Origin: a virus
Strand: one strand, 5' to 3'
IMG/VR virus record: IMGVR_UViG_3300020472_001862
Coordinates: 62,001 to 126,000 of that record
Length of the DNA stretch: 64,000 bases
In this document: positions 25,924 to 32,426 of the stretch, one piece after another
How positions within the stretch are numbered: the stretch's first letter is position 1
How the letters are laid out: the number at the start of each line of letters is the position of its first letter
Translations under genes and position numbers: made by a program
Notes under the pieces: model-generated
Told to the model about the DNA's origin: nothing
What the model saw: only the letters and a program-made list of their open reading frames with translations
The model's database searches: none

Positions 25924-27189
25924 ATGTATCTTTCAGAAGAACTACAAAATAAGTGGCAACCAGTCCTTGAGCATCCTGAACTCTCAGAGATTCAAGATCC
26001 ATACAAGAAAGCTGTTACCACAGTAGTACTCGAAAACCAAGAGAAGGCTCTTCGTGAAGAAAAAGAAGCTCTTTTCGAGGCTACACATGCTAACCAAACA
26101 GGTGCAGGCGTTGACAACTACGATCCAATTCTTATATCGTTAGTTAGACGTGCTTTACCTAACCTTATGGCTTACGATGTTTGTGGAGTACAACCAATGT
26201 CTGGACCAACTGGTCTAATCTTTGCAATGAAGTCACACTATACTAGTCAAACTGGTACAGAGGCTTTATTTAACGAAGCAGACACTGATTTCTCAGGTGC
26301 AGGAACCCACGCTGGAGCTAATCCAGTAGACGGTACTTACACTACAGGAACAGGCGTATCTACAAGCACTGCAGAAGGTTTTGGAGACTCAACTACACTT
26401 AATGAAATGGCGTTTTCAATCGAGAAGACAACTGTTACGGCTAAGTCCAGAGCGTTAAAAGCTCAGTACACCGTAGAACTTGCTCAAGATTTAAAAGCTG
26501 TTCATGGTCTAGATGCAGAATCTGAACTTTCTAATATTCTTTCACAAGAAATACTTGCTGAAATTAATAGGGAAGTCATTAGAACTATTTACAAAGTAGC
26601 TAAAACAGGCTCAGCCTCTACAGCTACAGCTGGAACATTCGACTTAGATGTTGATTCCAACGGTAGATGGTCTGTAGAAAGATTTAAAGGTCTTTTATTT
26701 AATATCGAGCGTGACGCTAATGTTATAGCACAAGACACAAGGCGTGGAAAAGGTAACTTCATCATCTGTTCATCAGATGTTGCAAGTGCTCTTTCAATGT
26801 CAGGCGTACTTGACTATGCACCAGCTTTATCAACTAATTTAAATGTTGATGACACAGGTAATACATTTGCTGGTGTACTTAACGGTCGTTATAAAGTATA
26901 CATTGACCCATATTCTGCTAATACAGGAGCTGCAGCTCAGTTCTATGTATGTGGTTATAAAGGCACAAGCCCTTATGACGCAGGTCTATTCTACTGTCCT
27001 TATGTCCCACTACAAATGGTTAGGGCTATTGACCCAAGCACATTCCAACCTAAAATTGGTTTCAAAACTAGGTATGGCATGATCGCTAACCCATTCGTAA
27101 TGCAGTCAGACGGCACTACAGATGCAGACACATTTACAGCAGACAGAAACCAATACTACAGATCAGTAAAAGTTTCTAACTTAATGTAA
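25924..27189 (+). CDS. 23: Major capsid protein gp23
   Basis: A 421-residue HK97-fold capsid protein, T4 gp23 type but about 100 residues shorter, a size common in marine relatives. Conserved segments: PILISLVRRALPNLMAYDVCGVQPM, GPTGLIFAMKSHY, FSIEKTTVTAKSRALKAQYT, VIRTIYKVA, VYIDPYS, and the end FKTRYGMIANPF. A likely gp21 cleavage site of the (I/L)xE type is LFE at residues 50-52, giving a mature protein starting ATHANQTG (inference). Confidence 0.97.
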   Translation: MYLSEELQNKWQPVLEHPELSEIQDPYKKAVTTVVLENQEKALREEKEALFEATHANQTGAGVDNYDPILISLVRRALPNLMAYDVCGVQPMSGPTGLIFAMKSHYTSQTGTEALFNEADTDFSGAGTHAGANPVDGTYTTGTGVSTSTAEGFGDSTTLNEMAFSIEKTTVTAKSRALKAQYTVELAQDLKAVHGLDAESELSNILSQEILAEINREVIRTIYKVAKTGSASTATAGTFDLDVDSNGRWSVERFKGLLFNIERDANVIAQDTRRGKGNFIICSSDVASALSMSGVLDYAPALSTNLNVDDTGNTFAGVLNGRYKVYIDPYSANTGAAAQFYVCGYKGTSPYDAGLFYCPYVPLQMVRAIDPSTFQPKIGFKTRYGMIANPFVMQSDGTTDADTFTADRNQYYRSVKVSNLM

Positions 27190-27216
27190 TTTAGGTCTTT
27201 TCTAGAAATAGAATTT

Positions 27217-27248
27217 AAACGGGCTACCAATAGGCAGCCCGTTTTTTT
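27217..27248 (+). terminator. Rho-independent terminator after gp23
   Basis: AAACGGGCT (27217-27225) pairs perfectly with AGCCCGTTT (27236-27244); an inner CC/GG pair closes an AATA loop past one mismatch. The run of T continues to 27248. It ends the virion operon and also faces the end of the minus-strand gene at 27258. Confidence 0.92.
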
Positions 27249-27257
27249 GACTTGAAT

Positions 27258-27479
27258 TTATTTTTGAACTACAAAGTCGTTTAGTTCTTTTGCAACAGCA
27301 ACAACATCGCTAGCTAAGATACTTTCACTAGGTAGTGGTTTCTTATCGTTAGGATTGTTTTCGTTGTGTACATGGATAGCGTCTGCTTTCCTATGTAAGT
27401 TCTGTTCTAGTAAGCCTTGCGCTTGTCCTAGTAGTTCGGCTCTTATAGCATAGCCCGATTGTGTAAATGCTTTTTCCAT
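27258..27479 (-). CDS. Conserved hypothetical (73 aa), minus strand
   Basis: A 73-residue helical protein (MEKAFTQSGYAIRAELLGQAQGLLEQN, in blocks) ending DVVAVAKELNDFVVQK. A clear AGGAG lies 6-10 bases upstream of the ATG on the minus strand. The style SGYxxRAELLxxAQGxLE recalls small proteins of other marine T4-like phages with unknown function. The minus-strand gene at 27541 lies upstream, so both may be one transcript. Confidence 0.7.
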   Translation of the reverse strand: MEKAFTQSGYAIRAELLGQAQGLLEQNLHRKADAIHVHNENNPNDKKPLPSESILASDVVAVAKELNDFVVQK

Positions 27480-27510
27480 ATTTTTCTCCTGTGTGTATAT
27501 GTGTTAAATG

Positions 27511-27530
27511 GGAGGCCGTTTCCAGCCTCC
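27511..27530 (-). terminator. Hairpin between two minus-strand genes
   Basis: GGAGGC (27511-27516) and GCCTCC (27525-27530) form a perfect 6-bp stem with an 8-base loop, 11 bases after the stop of the 51-residue gene. There is no clear U-run, so it may be a weak terminator, an mRNA stability element, or a structure separating the two genes. Confidence 0.45.
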
Positions 27531-27540
27531 GCATTCATAT

Positions 27541-27696
27541 TTATACAGCCCAGCGCACACCTCTATAGATGCCTGACTTTGGTTGTACCTTTTCTAATGG
27601 AATAGGGCCGTGACTTACGCCCCTGTAAATGCCTGGTAAAGATTTCGCTTTCGATTTCTTAACCAGGGCTTTGTAAAATATACCTCGATAGTACAT
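27541..27696 (-). CDS. YRG-repeat microprotein (51 aa), DUF4278-like
   Basis: A 51-residue basic protein with three copies of a YRG(V/I) unit: MYYRGIFYK, GIYRGVSHG and GIYRGVRW. Short YRG repeats of this kind characterise DUF4278, found in cyanobacteria and marine phages, function unknown. The start is ATG 27696 because AAGGAGG sits exactly 7 bases upstream on the minus strand. The frame is open further to 27774, but that part overlaps the leader and an inverted repeat and has no Shine-Dalgarno sequence. Confidence 0.7.
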   Translation of the reverse strand: MYYRGIFYKALVKKSKAKSLPGIYRGVSHGPIPLEKVQPKSGIYRGVRWAV

Positions 27697-27786
27697 TGTA
27701 CGCCTCCTTGGTTGAAAGCGCGTTCCTTCGACATTATTGTCTACTTCCGTGTGTAGGTTAATGAACTTACACATGAACGATATAAT

Positions 27787-27794
27787 TATTTATA
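27787..27794 (-). promoter_or_regulatory. Minus-strand late promoter
   Basis: TATTTATA on the plus strand is TATAAATA on the minus strand, about 90 bases upstream of the YRG microprotein. Together with the plus-strand copy at 27838 it gives divergent late transcription. The leader contains the inverted repeat at 27751-27772 (GTGTAGGTT/AACTTACAC, loop AATG). Confidence 0.6.
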
Positions 27795-27837
27795 CAAGAA
27801 AGGTAAAGCAGAGTTTGATTATTGGTTTGTAATTTGT

Positions 27838-27845
27838 TATAAATA
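27838..27845 (+). promoter_or_regulatory. Late promoter for iscU-iscA
   Basis: TATAAATA 22 bases upstream of the iscU ATG. The leader carries CCAGGAGG as a strong Shine-Dalgarno sequence. Placement shows the Fe-S genes are expressed with the virion genes. Confidence 0.75.
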
Positions 27846-27866
27846 CTAATAAGACCAGGAGGATAT

Positions 27867-28295
27867 ATGGCATACAGCAAAAAGGTTGTAGATAGATTTA
27901 ATGATGTATTAAATAACCCACAACAGCACGGGGTAGGACGATTTGATCCTAATGACCCTAATGTTGCTACAGGAATGACTGGAGCACCAGCATGTGGAGA
28001 TGTAATGAAATTAGATTTAAAAGTAAATCCAGATACAGATGTTATTGAAGATGTAAAGTTCAAAACATACGGATGTGGAAGTGCTATTGCTAGTTCTACA
28101 ATGTTTGTGGAAATGTTAAAGGGTATTACAATGACTCAGGCTTTAGAAATTAAAGATAAAGACATTGCAGCAGCTTTAGAATTACCACCTATTAAATTAC
28201 ATTGTTCTGTATTAGCAGAAGATAGTATTAAAAGAGCCCTACAAGATTGGGACGAAAAGAAAGCACACAGACAACACAACAGGGGGCCTGAATGA
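27867..28295 (+). CDS. iscU: Iron-sulfur cluster scaffold protein IscU
   Basis: A 142-residue IscU, the scaffold on which [2Fe-2S] clusters are built from IscS-derived sulfur before transfer to carriers. All ligands are present: C43 with D45 in GAPACGD, C70 in YGCGSAIASS, and H112-C113 in LHCSVLAED. LPPIK at 106-110 matches the LPPVK-type motif bound by the HscA chaperone, so the phage protein may work with host HscA/HscB and IscS. No IscS gene is in the window. It overlaps iscA by 4 bases. The length is normal (E. coli IscU 128), with a short basic C-terminal extension. Very unusual as a phage gene. Confidence 0.95.
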   Translation: MAYSKKVVDRFNDVLNNPQQHGVGRFDPNDPNVATGMTGAPACGDVMKLDLKVNPDTDVIEDVKFKTYGCGSAIASSTMFVEMLKGITMTQALEIKDKDIAAALELPPIKLHCSVLAEDSIKRALQDWDEKKAHRQHNRGPE

Positions 28296-28612
28296 TAGAA
28301 TGGACCGACGAAGCAATGGAACAAGTGATTAGTAGATTGGAAAGACAAAAATCTCCTGGTGTAAGACTTGCATTGCTAGGCGGAGGTTGCGCAGGTTTCA
28401 AATATGATTTTAATTATGCTGATGGACCGAGAAACGATCAGGATGAGGAACTAGACTTTGGCAAATTCAAAATGTGGATATGTCCTATGTCGGCAGGTTA
28501 CTTAGCTGGTACAGTTATTGGATGGCGAGTAGAAGGATTGGTAGAAGAATTTACATTCTGGAATCCTGCAGAGTCTCAAGCCTGTGGTTGCGGTGAAAGC
28601 GTAGGATTTTAA
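28292..28612 (+). CDS. iscA: A-type Fe-S carrier protein IscA/SufA/ErpA-like
   Basis: A 106-residue A-type carrier that accepts a cluster from a scaffold and delivers it to apo-enzymes. The three conserved cysteines are present: C33 in GGGCAGF and C98/C100 in ACGCGESV. Spacing matches the family (about 64 residues between first and second). Starts inside the iscU stop (ATGA), so the two are co-translated and probably act in sequence. Confidence 0.93.
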   Translation: MIEWTDEAMEQVISRLERQKSPGVRLALLGGGCAGFKYDFNYADGPRNDQDEELDFGKFKMWICPMSAGYLAGTVIGWRVEGLVEEFTFWNPAESQACGCGESVGF

Positions 28613-28627
28613 TAATGGAGATACAAT

Positions 28628-28786
28628 ATGGCAAAAGCATGGAGTGGAAAGCTCACACATAGTGGTGTAAAGAAATCTACATCACAGGGCGTCGGAGGAA
28701 GAGGCAGGAAAGTTAAAATTTCTACTTCCACGATGAATAAAAACAGAAAAAGAAGTTATAAAAAGTACAGAGGACAAGGTAGATGA
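28628..28786 (+). CDS. Small basic protein ending KKYRGQGR (52 aa)
   Basis: A 52-residue very basic protein: MAKAWSGKLTHSGVKKS start, then a Lys/Arg/Ser-rich stretch and KKYRGQGR at the end. Similar small basic proteins with this tail are recalled from other marine T4-like phages. GGAG precedes the ATG. It overlaps the next gene by 4 bases (ATGA). Nucleic-acid binding is plausible from charge only. Confidence 0.65.
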   Translation: MAKAWSGKLTHSGVKKSTSQGVGGRGRKVKISTSTMNKNRKRSYKKYRGQGR

Positions 28787-29367
28787 CAACAACTAATATT
28801 ACGAATGTTTCAGAAGCATCGTGGAGTAATGCTAACCCCAATGAGTTAGATTATTTGCGTCCCAACGCATTTAAATTCCAAATAGCTAACATTCCTAATA
28901 CAAGTTACTTCTGTAACGCAGCTAATATACCAGAGATGAATTTACCTCCTGCGTTACAACCTACACCATTAGTAGATGTAGGACACCCAGGAGATAAAGT
29001 AGAATTTGGTACCTTAATGATAAGATTCCTCATACAAGAGGACATGAAAAATTATATAGAACTATATAATTGGTTGGTAGGCCTAGGTTTTCCAAAAGAC
29101 AGCAAACAACATGCAGAATATACAAAAACACAAAACTATAGGTTCCCAGATATATCTCCTGAGAGCCAAAAAGGGTTAGGACAGTATAGTGATGCTACAC
29201 TTACCCTATTAGATTCAAATAACAACGCAAAAATAATAATTAAATTTATGGATGCTTTCCCTACGAGTTTACAGGGTTTAGATTTTGAAATAGTAACAGG
29301 CAGCACAGATTATATGATGGGTGTTGCTATGTTTAAATACACACTATTTGAAATCGAAGTATTATAA
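28783..29367 (+). CDS. Tail-tube-like virion protein (gp19 paralogue; possibly gp54-like)
   Basis: A 194-residue protein with the same layout as gp19: RPNAFKFQIANIP, a CNAANIPEMNLP block like gp19 SGAALPAS, VEFGTLMIRFLIQED, NWLVGLGFP, AFPTSLQGLDF and a final beta strand FKYTLFEIEVL. T4 gp54, the baseplate tube initiator, has a gp19-like fold, so an initiator or tube-end role is reasonable. It is separated from the main tail operon by 7.6 kb, and promoter P4 follows it. Confidence 0.65.
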   Translation: MTTTNITNVSEASWSNANPNELDYLRPNAFKFQIANIPNTSYFCNAANIPEMNLPPALQPTPLVDVGHPGDKVEFGTLMIRFLIQEDMKNYIELYNWLVGLGFPKDSKQHAEYTKTQNYRFPDISPESQKGLGQYSDATLTLLDSNNNAKIIIKFMDAFPTSLQGLDFEIVTGSTDYMMGVAMFKYTLFEIEVL

Positions 29368-29389
29368 TACCAAAAGGTACAACAAACAG

Positions 29390-29418
29390 TTGACTCTTAC
29401 TACATAAGAGCCTATAAT
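29390..29418 (+). promoter_or_regulatory. Sigma-70-type promoter for uvsY (P4)
   Basis: -35 TTGACT at 29390-29395, 17-nt spacer, -10 TATAAT at 29413-29418. The spacer holds a perfect dyad CTCTTA-CTACA-TAAGAG (29394-29410). The uvsY ATG at 29428 lies only 9 bases after the -10, implying a leader of about 0-3 bases. Confidence 0.8.
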
Positions 29419-29427
29419 GTGTATATT

Positions 29428-29871
29428 ATGATAACTCTACAAGAACTACAAGACATGTGGCAAGAAGACTGTAAGGTTGATGAACTTAACCTTGGCCAAG
29501 AGTCTACACGCATACCAGAACTACATTCTAAATATCTTAACCATTTATCTACATTAAGATTACAATGCCGAAGAGCTCAGAGTGAATTATTTAAAATGAG
29601 AAGGCTGAAGTGGAAGTATTATCGAGGAGAGTTGGACCAAAAAGAATTAAACGAAAAAGGCTGGGATCAGTACTTAGGTAATGCTCCACTTAATAATCAG
29701 ATGAATGAGTTCTTGGATACAGATGAAGATGTTATTAAATTAACTGATAAATTAGAGTATTTAAACACTTGTATGACCCTATGTGAGAGTGTTATGAAGT
29801 CGATTTCTAGCCGTTCTTTTGATATTAAAAACGCAATTGAATGGACAAAATTTACAAACGGGTCTTACTAG
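29428..29871 (+). CDS. uvsY: UvsY recombination mediator
   Basis: About 147 residues, homologous to T4 UvsY (137), which loads the UvsX recombinase onto gp32-coated single strands. Shared layout: MITLQELQDMWQEDCKVDELNL, a helical body (LRLQCRRAQSELFKMRRLKW, YRGELDQ), DKLEYLNTCMTLCESVMKSI, and the end SRSFDIKNAIEWTKF. The start is ATG 29428, aligning with the T4 N-terminus; the GTG at 29419 lies upstream of the expected transcription start. No Shine-Dalgarno sequence is present. Confidence 0.9.
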   Translation: MITLQELQDMWQEDCKVDELNLGQESTRIPELHSKYLNHLSTLRLQCRRAQSELFKMRRLKWKYYRGELDQKELNEKGWDQYLGNAPLNNQMNEFLDTDEDVIKLTDKLEYLNTCMTLCESVMKSISSRSFDIKNAIEWTKFTNGSY

Positions 29872-29874
29872 TGA

Positions 29875-29899
29875 AAAATATTTGGCCGGTATTTTGGAG
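29875..29899 (+). promoter_or_regulatory. Hairpin plus GGAG element before uvsW
   Basis: AAAATA (29875-29880) pairs with TATTTT (29890-29895) around a GGCC-containing loop and is followed at once by GGAGCAAAAAA. A matching element with a compensatory pair change (AAAATG/CATTTT) lies upstream of gene 44 at 56706. Likely a translational control site; RegA, encoded at 58695, is a candidate ligand (inference). Confidence 0.5.
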
Positions 29900-29908
29900 C
29901 AAAAAAAG

Positions 29909-31375
29909 TTGATCAAAGTTTCTAAGAAAGACGAAGTACATATAAGTGTAGATACAGATCCAAGTACTGCACAAGAGATATGTGACTTCTTCACTTTTGA
30001 GATACCGGGTGCCAAGTTTATGCCTCTATATAAAAAGAGAGTATGGGATGGCAAAGCAAGATTGTTTAATATATACAACCGAGAATTATACATAGGTCTT
30101 TTGCCTTACTTGAAAGAGTTTGCAGAAACCTTAGAGTATGATATAGAAGTAAACATGCCTGATATAGGCGAATCAATAGACATAGATAGATTTACTAATG
30201 AACTGAGGTTACAAGCAAATGGAAAACAAATCGAAATTAGAGAGTATCAGAAAGAAGCAGTTACAAAGGCAATTAATGTGGGGAGAACTCTCCTCTTATC
30301 TCCAACTGCTTCTGGGAAGTCTCTTATTATTTACAGTCTGCTTCGCTATCATCAATTAAAAAATAGGAAGCAACTTATAATTGTGCCTACTACATCTTTG
30401 GTAGAACAAATGTACGGAGACTTTCAGGACTATGCTACGGCAGACACTTGGCAAGTATCAGAAAATTGTCATAGGATATATGGTGGTAAAGAAAAAACAA
30501 ATGAATATCCTGTAACAATAAGTACATGGCAATCTATATACAAGTATCCTAAAAAATGGTTTGAACAATTTGATGTTGTATATGGAGATGAGGCACACTT
30601 GTTTAAGGCAAAGTCTTTAACAACTTTAATGAACAAACTTACAAACACACCTTTTAGAATAGGAACAACAGGCACATTAGATGGAACTAAGACACATAGG
30701 CTCGTACTAGAAGGTGTGTTTGGACAAGTACATAAGGTTACAACTACTAAAAAACTAATGGACGATAATCAACTTGCTACATTAAAAATTGTATGTTGTA
30801 TGATTAACTGGAAGGACGCACACAGAAAAGAAGTTAAGGGTATGACTTATCAAGAAGAGATAGATTGGATAGTAACACACCCTGATCGTAATGAAATTAT
30901 AAAAAATTTAACAATAGCACAGGAAGGTAATACACTTGTTCTATTTCAGTATGTAGAAAAACATGGAAAAGTTTTACATGAAATGATAAGTAAGTCTGTA
31001 AAAGAAAATAGAAAAGTATTTTTTGTATATGGAGGCACAGATACAGAGGTTAGAGAAGAAATAAGAGCTATTACAGAGAAACAAGACGATGCTATTATAA
31101 TTGCCTCATACGGTACATTCTCAACGGGTATAAATATAAGGAACCTTCATAATATTGTGTTCGCCTCACCTAGTAAGAGTAGAATTAGAAACTTACAAAG
31201 TATAGGTAGAGGCCTCCGTAAAGGAGAGAACAAAGTATCATGTAATCTTTTTGATATTGGTGATGATTTATCGTGGAAGTCTAAGAAGAATTACACAATG
31301 AACCACTTAATAGAAAGGATCAAGATTTATAACGAAGAAGGTTTCGATTATAAACTTGTTAAATTAGATGTCTGA
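29909..31375 (+). CDS. uvsW: UvsW recombination/repair helicase
   Basis: About 488 residues, superfamily 2 helicase that resolves R-loops and reverses forks. Motifs: Q-tip region IREYQKEAV, Walker A LSPTASGKS, VYGDEAHLF (DEAH), GTTGTL (motif III), FSTGINIRNLHN and QSIGRGLRKG (motifs V, VI). The N-terminal domain (VHISVDTDPSTAQEICDFFTF) aligns with the T4 start. No ATG exists near the expected N-terminus; TTG 29909 is chosen because GGAG ends 9 bases upstream. The open frame extends 5' to 29819 inside uvsY. Confidence 0.93.
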   Translation: MIKVSKKDEVHISVDTDPSTAQEICDFFTFEIPGAKFMPLYKKRVWDGKARLFNIYNRELYIGLLPYLKEFAETLEYDIEVNMPDIGESIDIDRFTNELRLQANGKQIEIREYQKEAVTKAINVGRTLLLSPTASGKSLIIYSLLRYHQLKNRKQLIIVPTTSLVEQMYGDFQDYATADTWQVSENCHRIYGGKEKTNEYPVTISTWQSIYKYPKKWFEQFDVVYGDEAHLFKAKSLTTLMNKLTNTPFRIGTTGTLDGTKTHRLVLEGVFGQVHKVTTTKKLMDDNQLATLKIVCCMINWKDAHRKEVKGMTYQEEIDWIVTHPDRNEIIKNLTIAQEGNTLVLFQYVEKHGKVLHEMISKSVKENRKVFFVYGGTDTEVREEIRAITEKQDDAIIIASYGTFSTGINIRNLHNIVFASPSKSRIRNLQSIGRGLRKGENKVSCNLFDIGDDLSWKSKKNYTMNHLIERIKIYNEEGFDYKLVKLDV

Positions 31376-31757
31376 TATAAGCATATTAAAATTAATGGAC
31401 GGTACTACAATAGTAGGCAGATTAACACAAGACGGAGATCTTGTAGAAATAGAACACCCAATAGAATTGGTGTCTAATATACAACCTGTAGGAAATATAT
31501 TAGGCGAGCAAGTAAGTTTAAGACCTTATGTTGCAATAGCACAAGAACATATTTTTACAATAGAGAGATACAATGTTATTAATATATCTACTCTACAGGA
31601 AAATTTTGTTGAAGGCTATGAACGAATGGTAGAAAATATTTATTTCAGAGAACAACAATGGGAAGGTGACTTAATGTCAGAGGACCCAGACTCAGAATTA
31701 GATATGGAAACAATGTCTGATCTTGCAGATGCAATTATAAAGAAACAAATACATTAG
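31368..31757 (+). CDS. LSm/Sm-like beta-barrel protein, copy 1
   Basis: A 129-residue protein with an Sm-like start (SILKLMDGTTIVGRLTQDGDLVEIEHPIEL): strand, DG turn, bent strands. It then has LRPYVAIAQEHIFTIERYNVIN and an acidic helical tail. The protein at 61561 has the same order of features (IVKLTTGEDLIGDI, LAPYAPFAKDH), so the two are paralogues. LSm folds usually bind RNA or ssDNA as rings; here the role is unknown. It overlaps uvsW by 8 bases and lies 9 bases before the gp55 gene. Confidence 0.6.
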   Translation: MSDISILKLMDGTTIVGRLTQDGDLVEIEHPIELVSNIQPVGNILGEQVSLRPYVAIAQEHIFTIERYNVINISTLQENFVEGYERMVENIYFREQQWEGDLMSEDPDSELDMETMSDLADAIIKKQIH

Positions 31758-31766
31758 GAGTATATT

Positions 31767-32393
31767 ATGGCAAAAAGACGTGACCCTAACTCGGCACACT
31801 ATATAGACAACAAGGAGTTCCTTGTAAAGATTAGTGCTTACCGAGAGGAAAGAATAGAAGCAGAAGAGAGTGGAGATGAAAGACCACAAGTAACAAATTA
31901 TATAGGCGAGTGCTTTGTTAAAATAGCAAACCACTTGGCTTATAAATCTAATTTTGTAAACTATACATTTAGAGATGAAATGATTTTGGATGGTATTGAA
32001 AACTGTCTTACATATATGGACAACTTTGATCCAGCAAAATCTAAAAATCCATTTGCATATTTTACACAAATCACATACTACGCTTTTATTAGGCGAATCC
32101 AAAAAGAAAAAAGACAAATGGAAACTAAGTTCAAGTATATTAAAAGCTTGGACATAGATCAAATCTTAGAACAGAGTGCAGACGGAAGTGAACACTCTAA
32201 TGATTACCTAAGTTATATGAGAGGTATGATTGAGCAAGCAGAGGCAGATAATTTAGCAGCAGATAAAGCCAATGCAGGTAAGAAGATGCCTAAGCGTAGA
32301 CCTAAATACTTAGATGAAAGAATTAAAGCCGAGGAGGCAGCTGCTAAGGAGAAGGAAGAAAACGGTCAACCAAACGACGAAATTATATCTTGA
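31767..32393 (+). CDS. 55: Late transcription sigma factor gp55
   Basis: A 208-residue T4 gp55 homologue that redirects host RNA polymerase to TATAAATA late promoters with the sliding clamp as activator. The core region-2-like segment is GIENCLTYMDNFDPAKSKNPFAYFTQITYYAFIRRIQKEKRQ (in blocks), with KYIKSLD following. The C-terminal 50 residues are charged and repetitive and may carry the clamp- or RNAP-binding tail. T4 gp55 is 185 residues. The many TATAAATA sites in the window fit its presence. Confidence 0.92.
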   Translation: MAKRRDPNSAHYIDNKEFLVKISAYREERIEAEESGDERPQVTNYIGECFVKIANHLAYKSNFVNYTFRDEMILDGIENCLTYMDNFDPAKSKNPFAYFTQITYYAFIRRIQKEKRQMETKFKYIKSLDIDQILEQSADGSEHSNDYLSYMRGMIEQAEADNLAADKANAGKKMPKRRPKYLDERIKAEEAAAKEKEENGQPNDEIIS

Positions 32394-32418
32394 TTGTTGG
32401 TTAGGTCGTATATATAAT
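32390..32418 (+). promoter_or_regulatory. Sigma-70-type promoter for queE (P7)
   Basis: -35 TTGATT at 32390-32395, 17-nt spacer, -10 TATAAT at 32413-32418. The spacer lacks the AAGAG element of the other six. The queE ATG at 32427 is only 8 bases after the -10, so the transcript is almost leaderless. Confidence 0.65.
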
Positions 32419-32426
32419 ATCATACT

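Noticed and set aside
27258-27774. Minus-strand gene pair considered as an inserted mobile element
   Set aside because: No terminal repeats, transposase or endonuclease; genes are small, with phage-style Shine-Dalgarno and late promoter signals.
31698-32162. Hydrophobic minus-strand frame opposite gp55
   Set aside because: Antisense to a well recognised gene with no ribosome site; hydrophobicity is the usual antisense of Lys/Asn/Glu codons.
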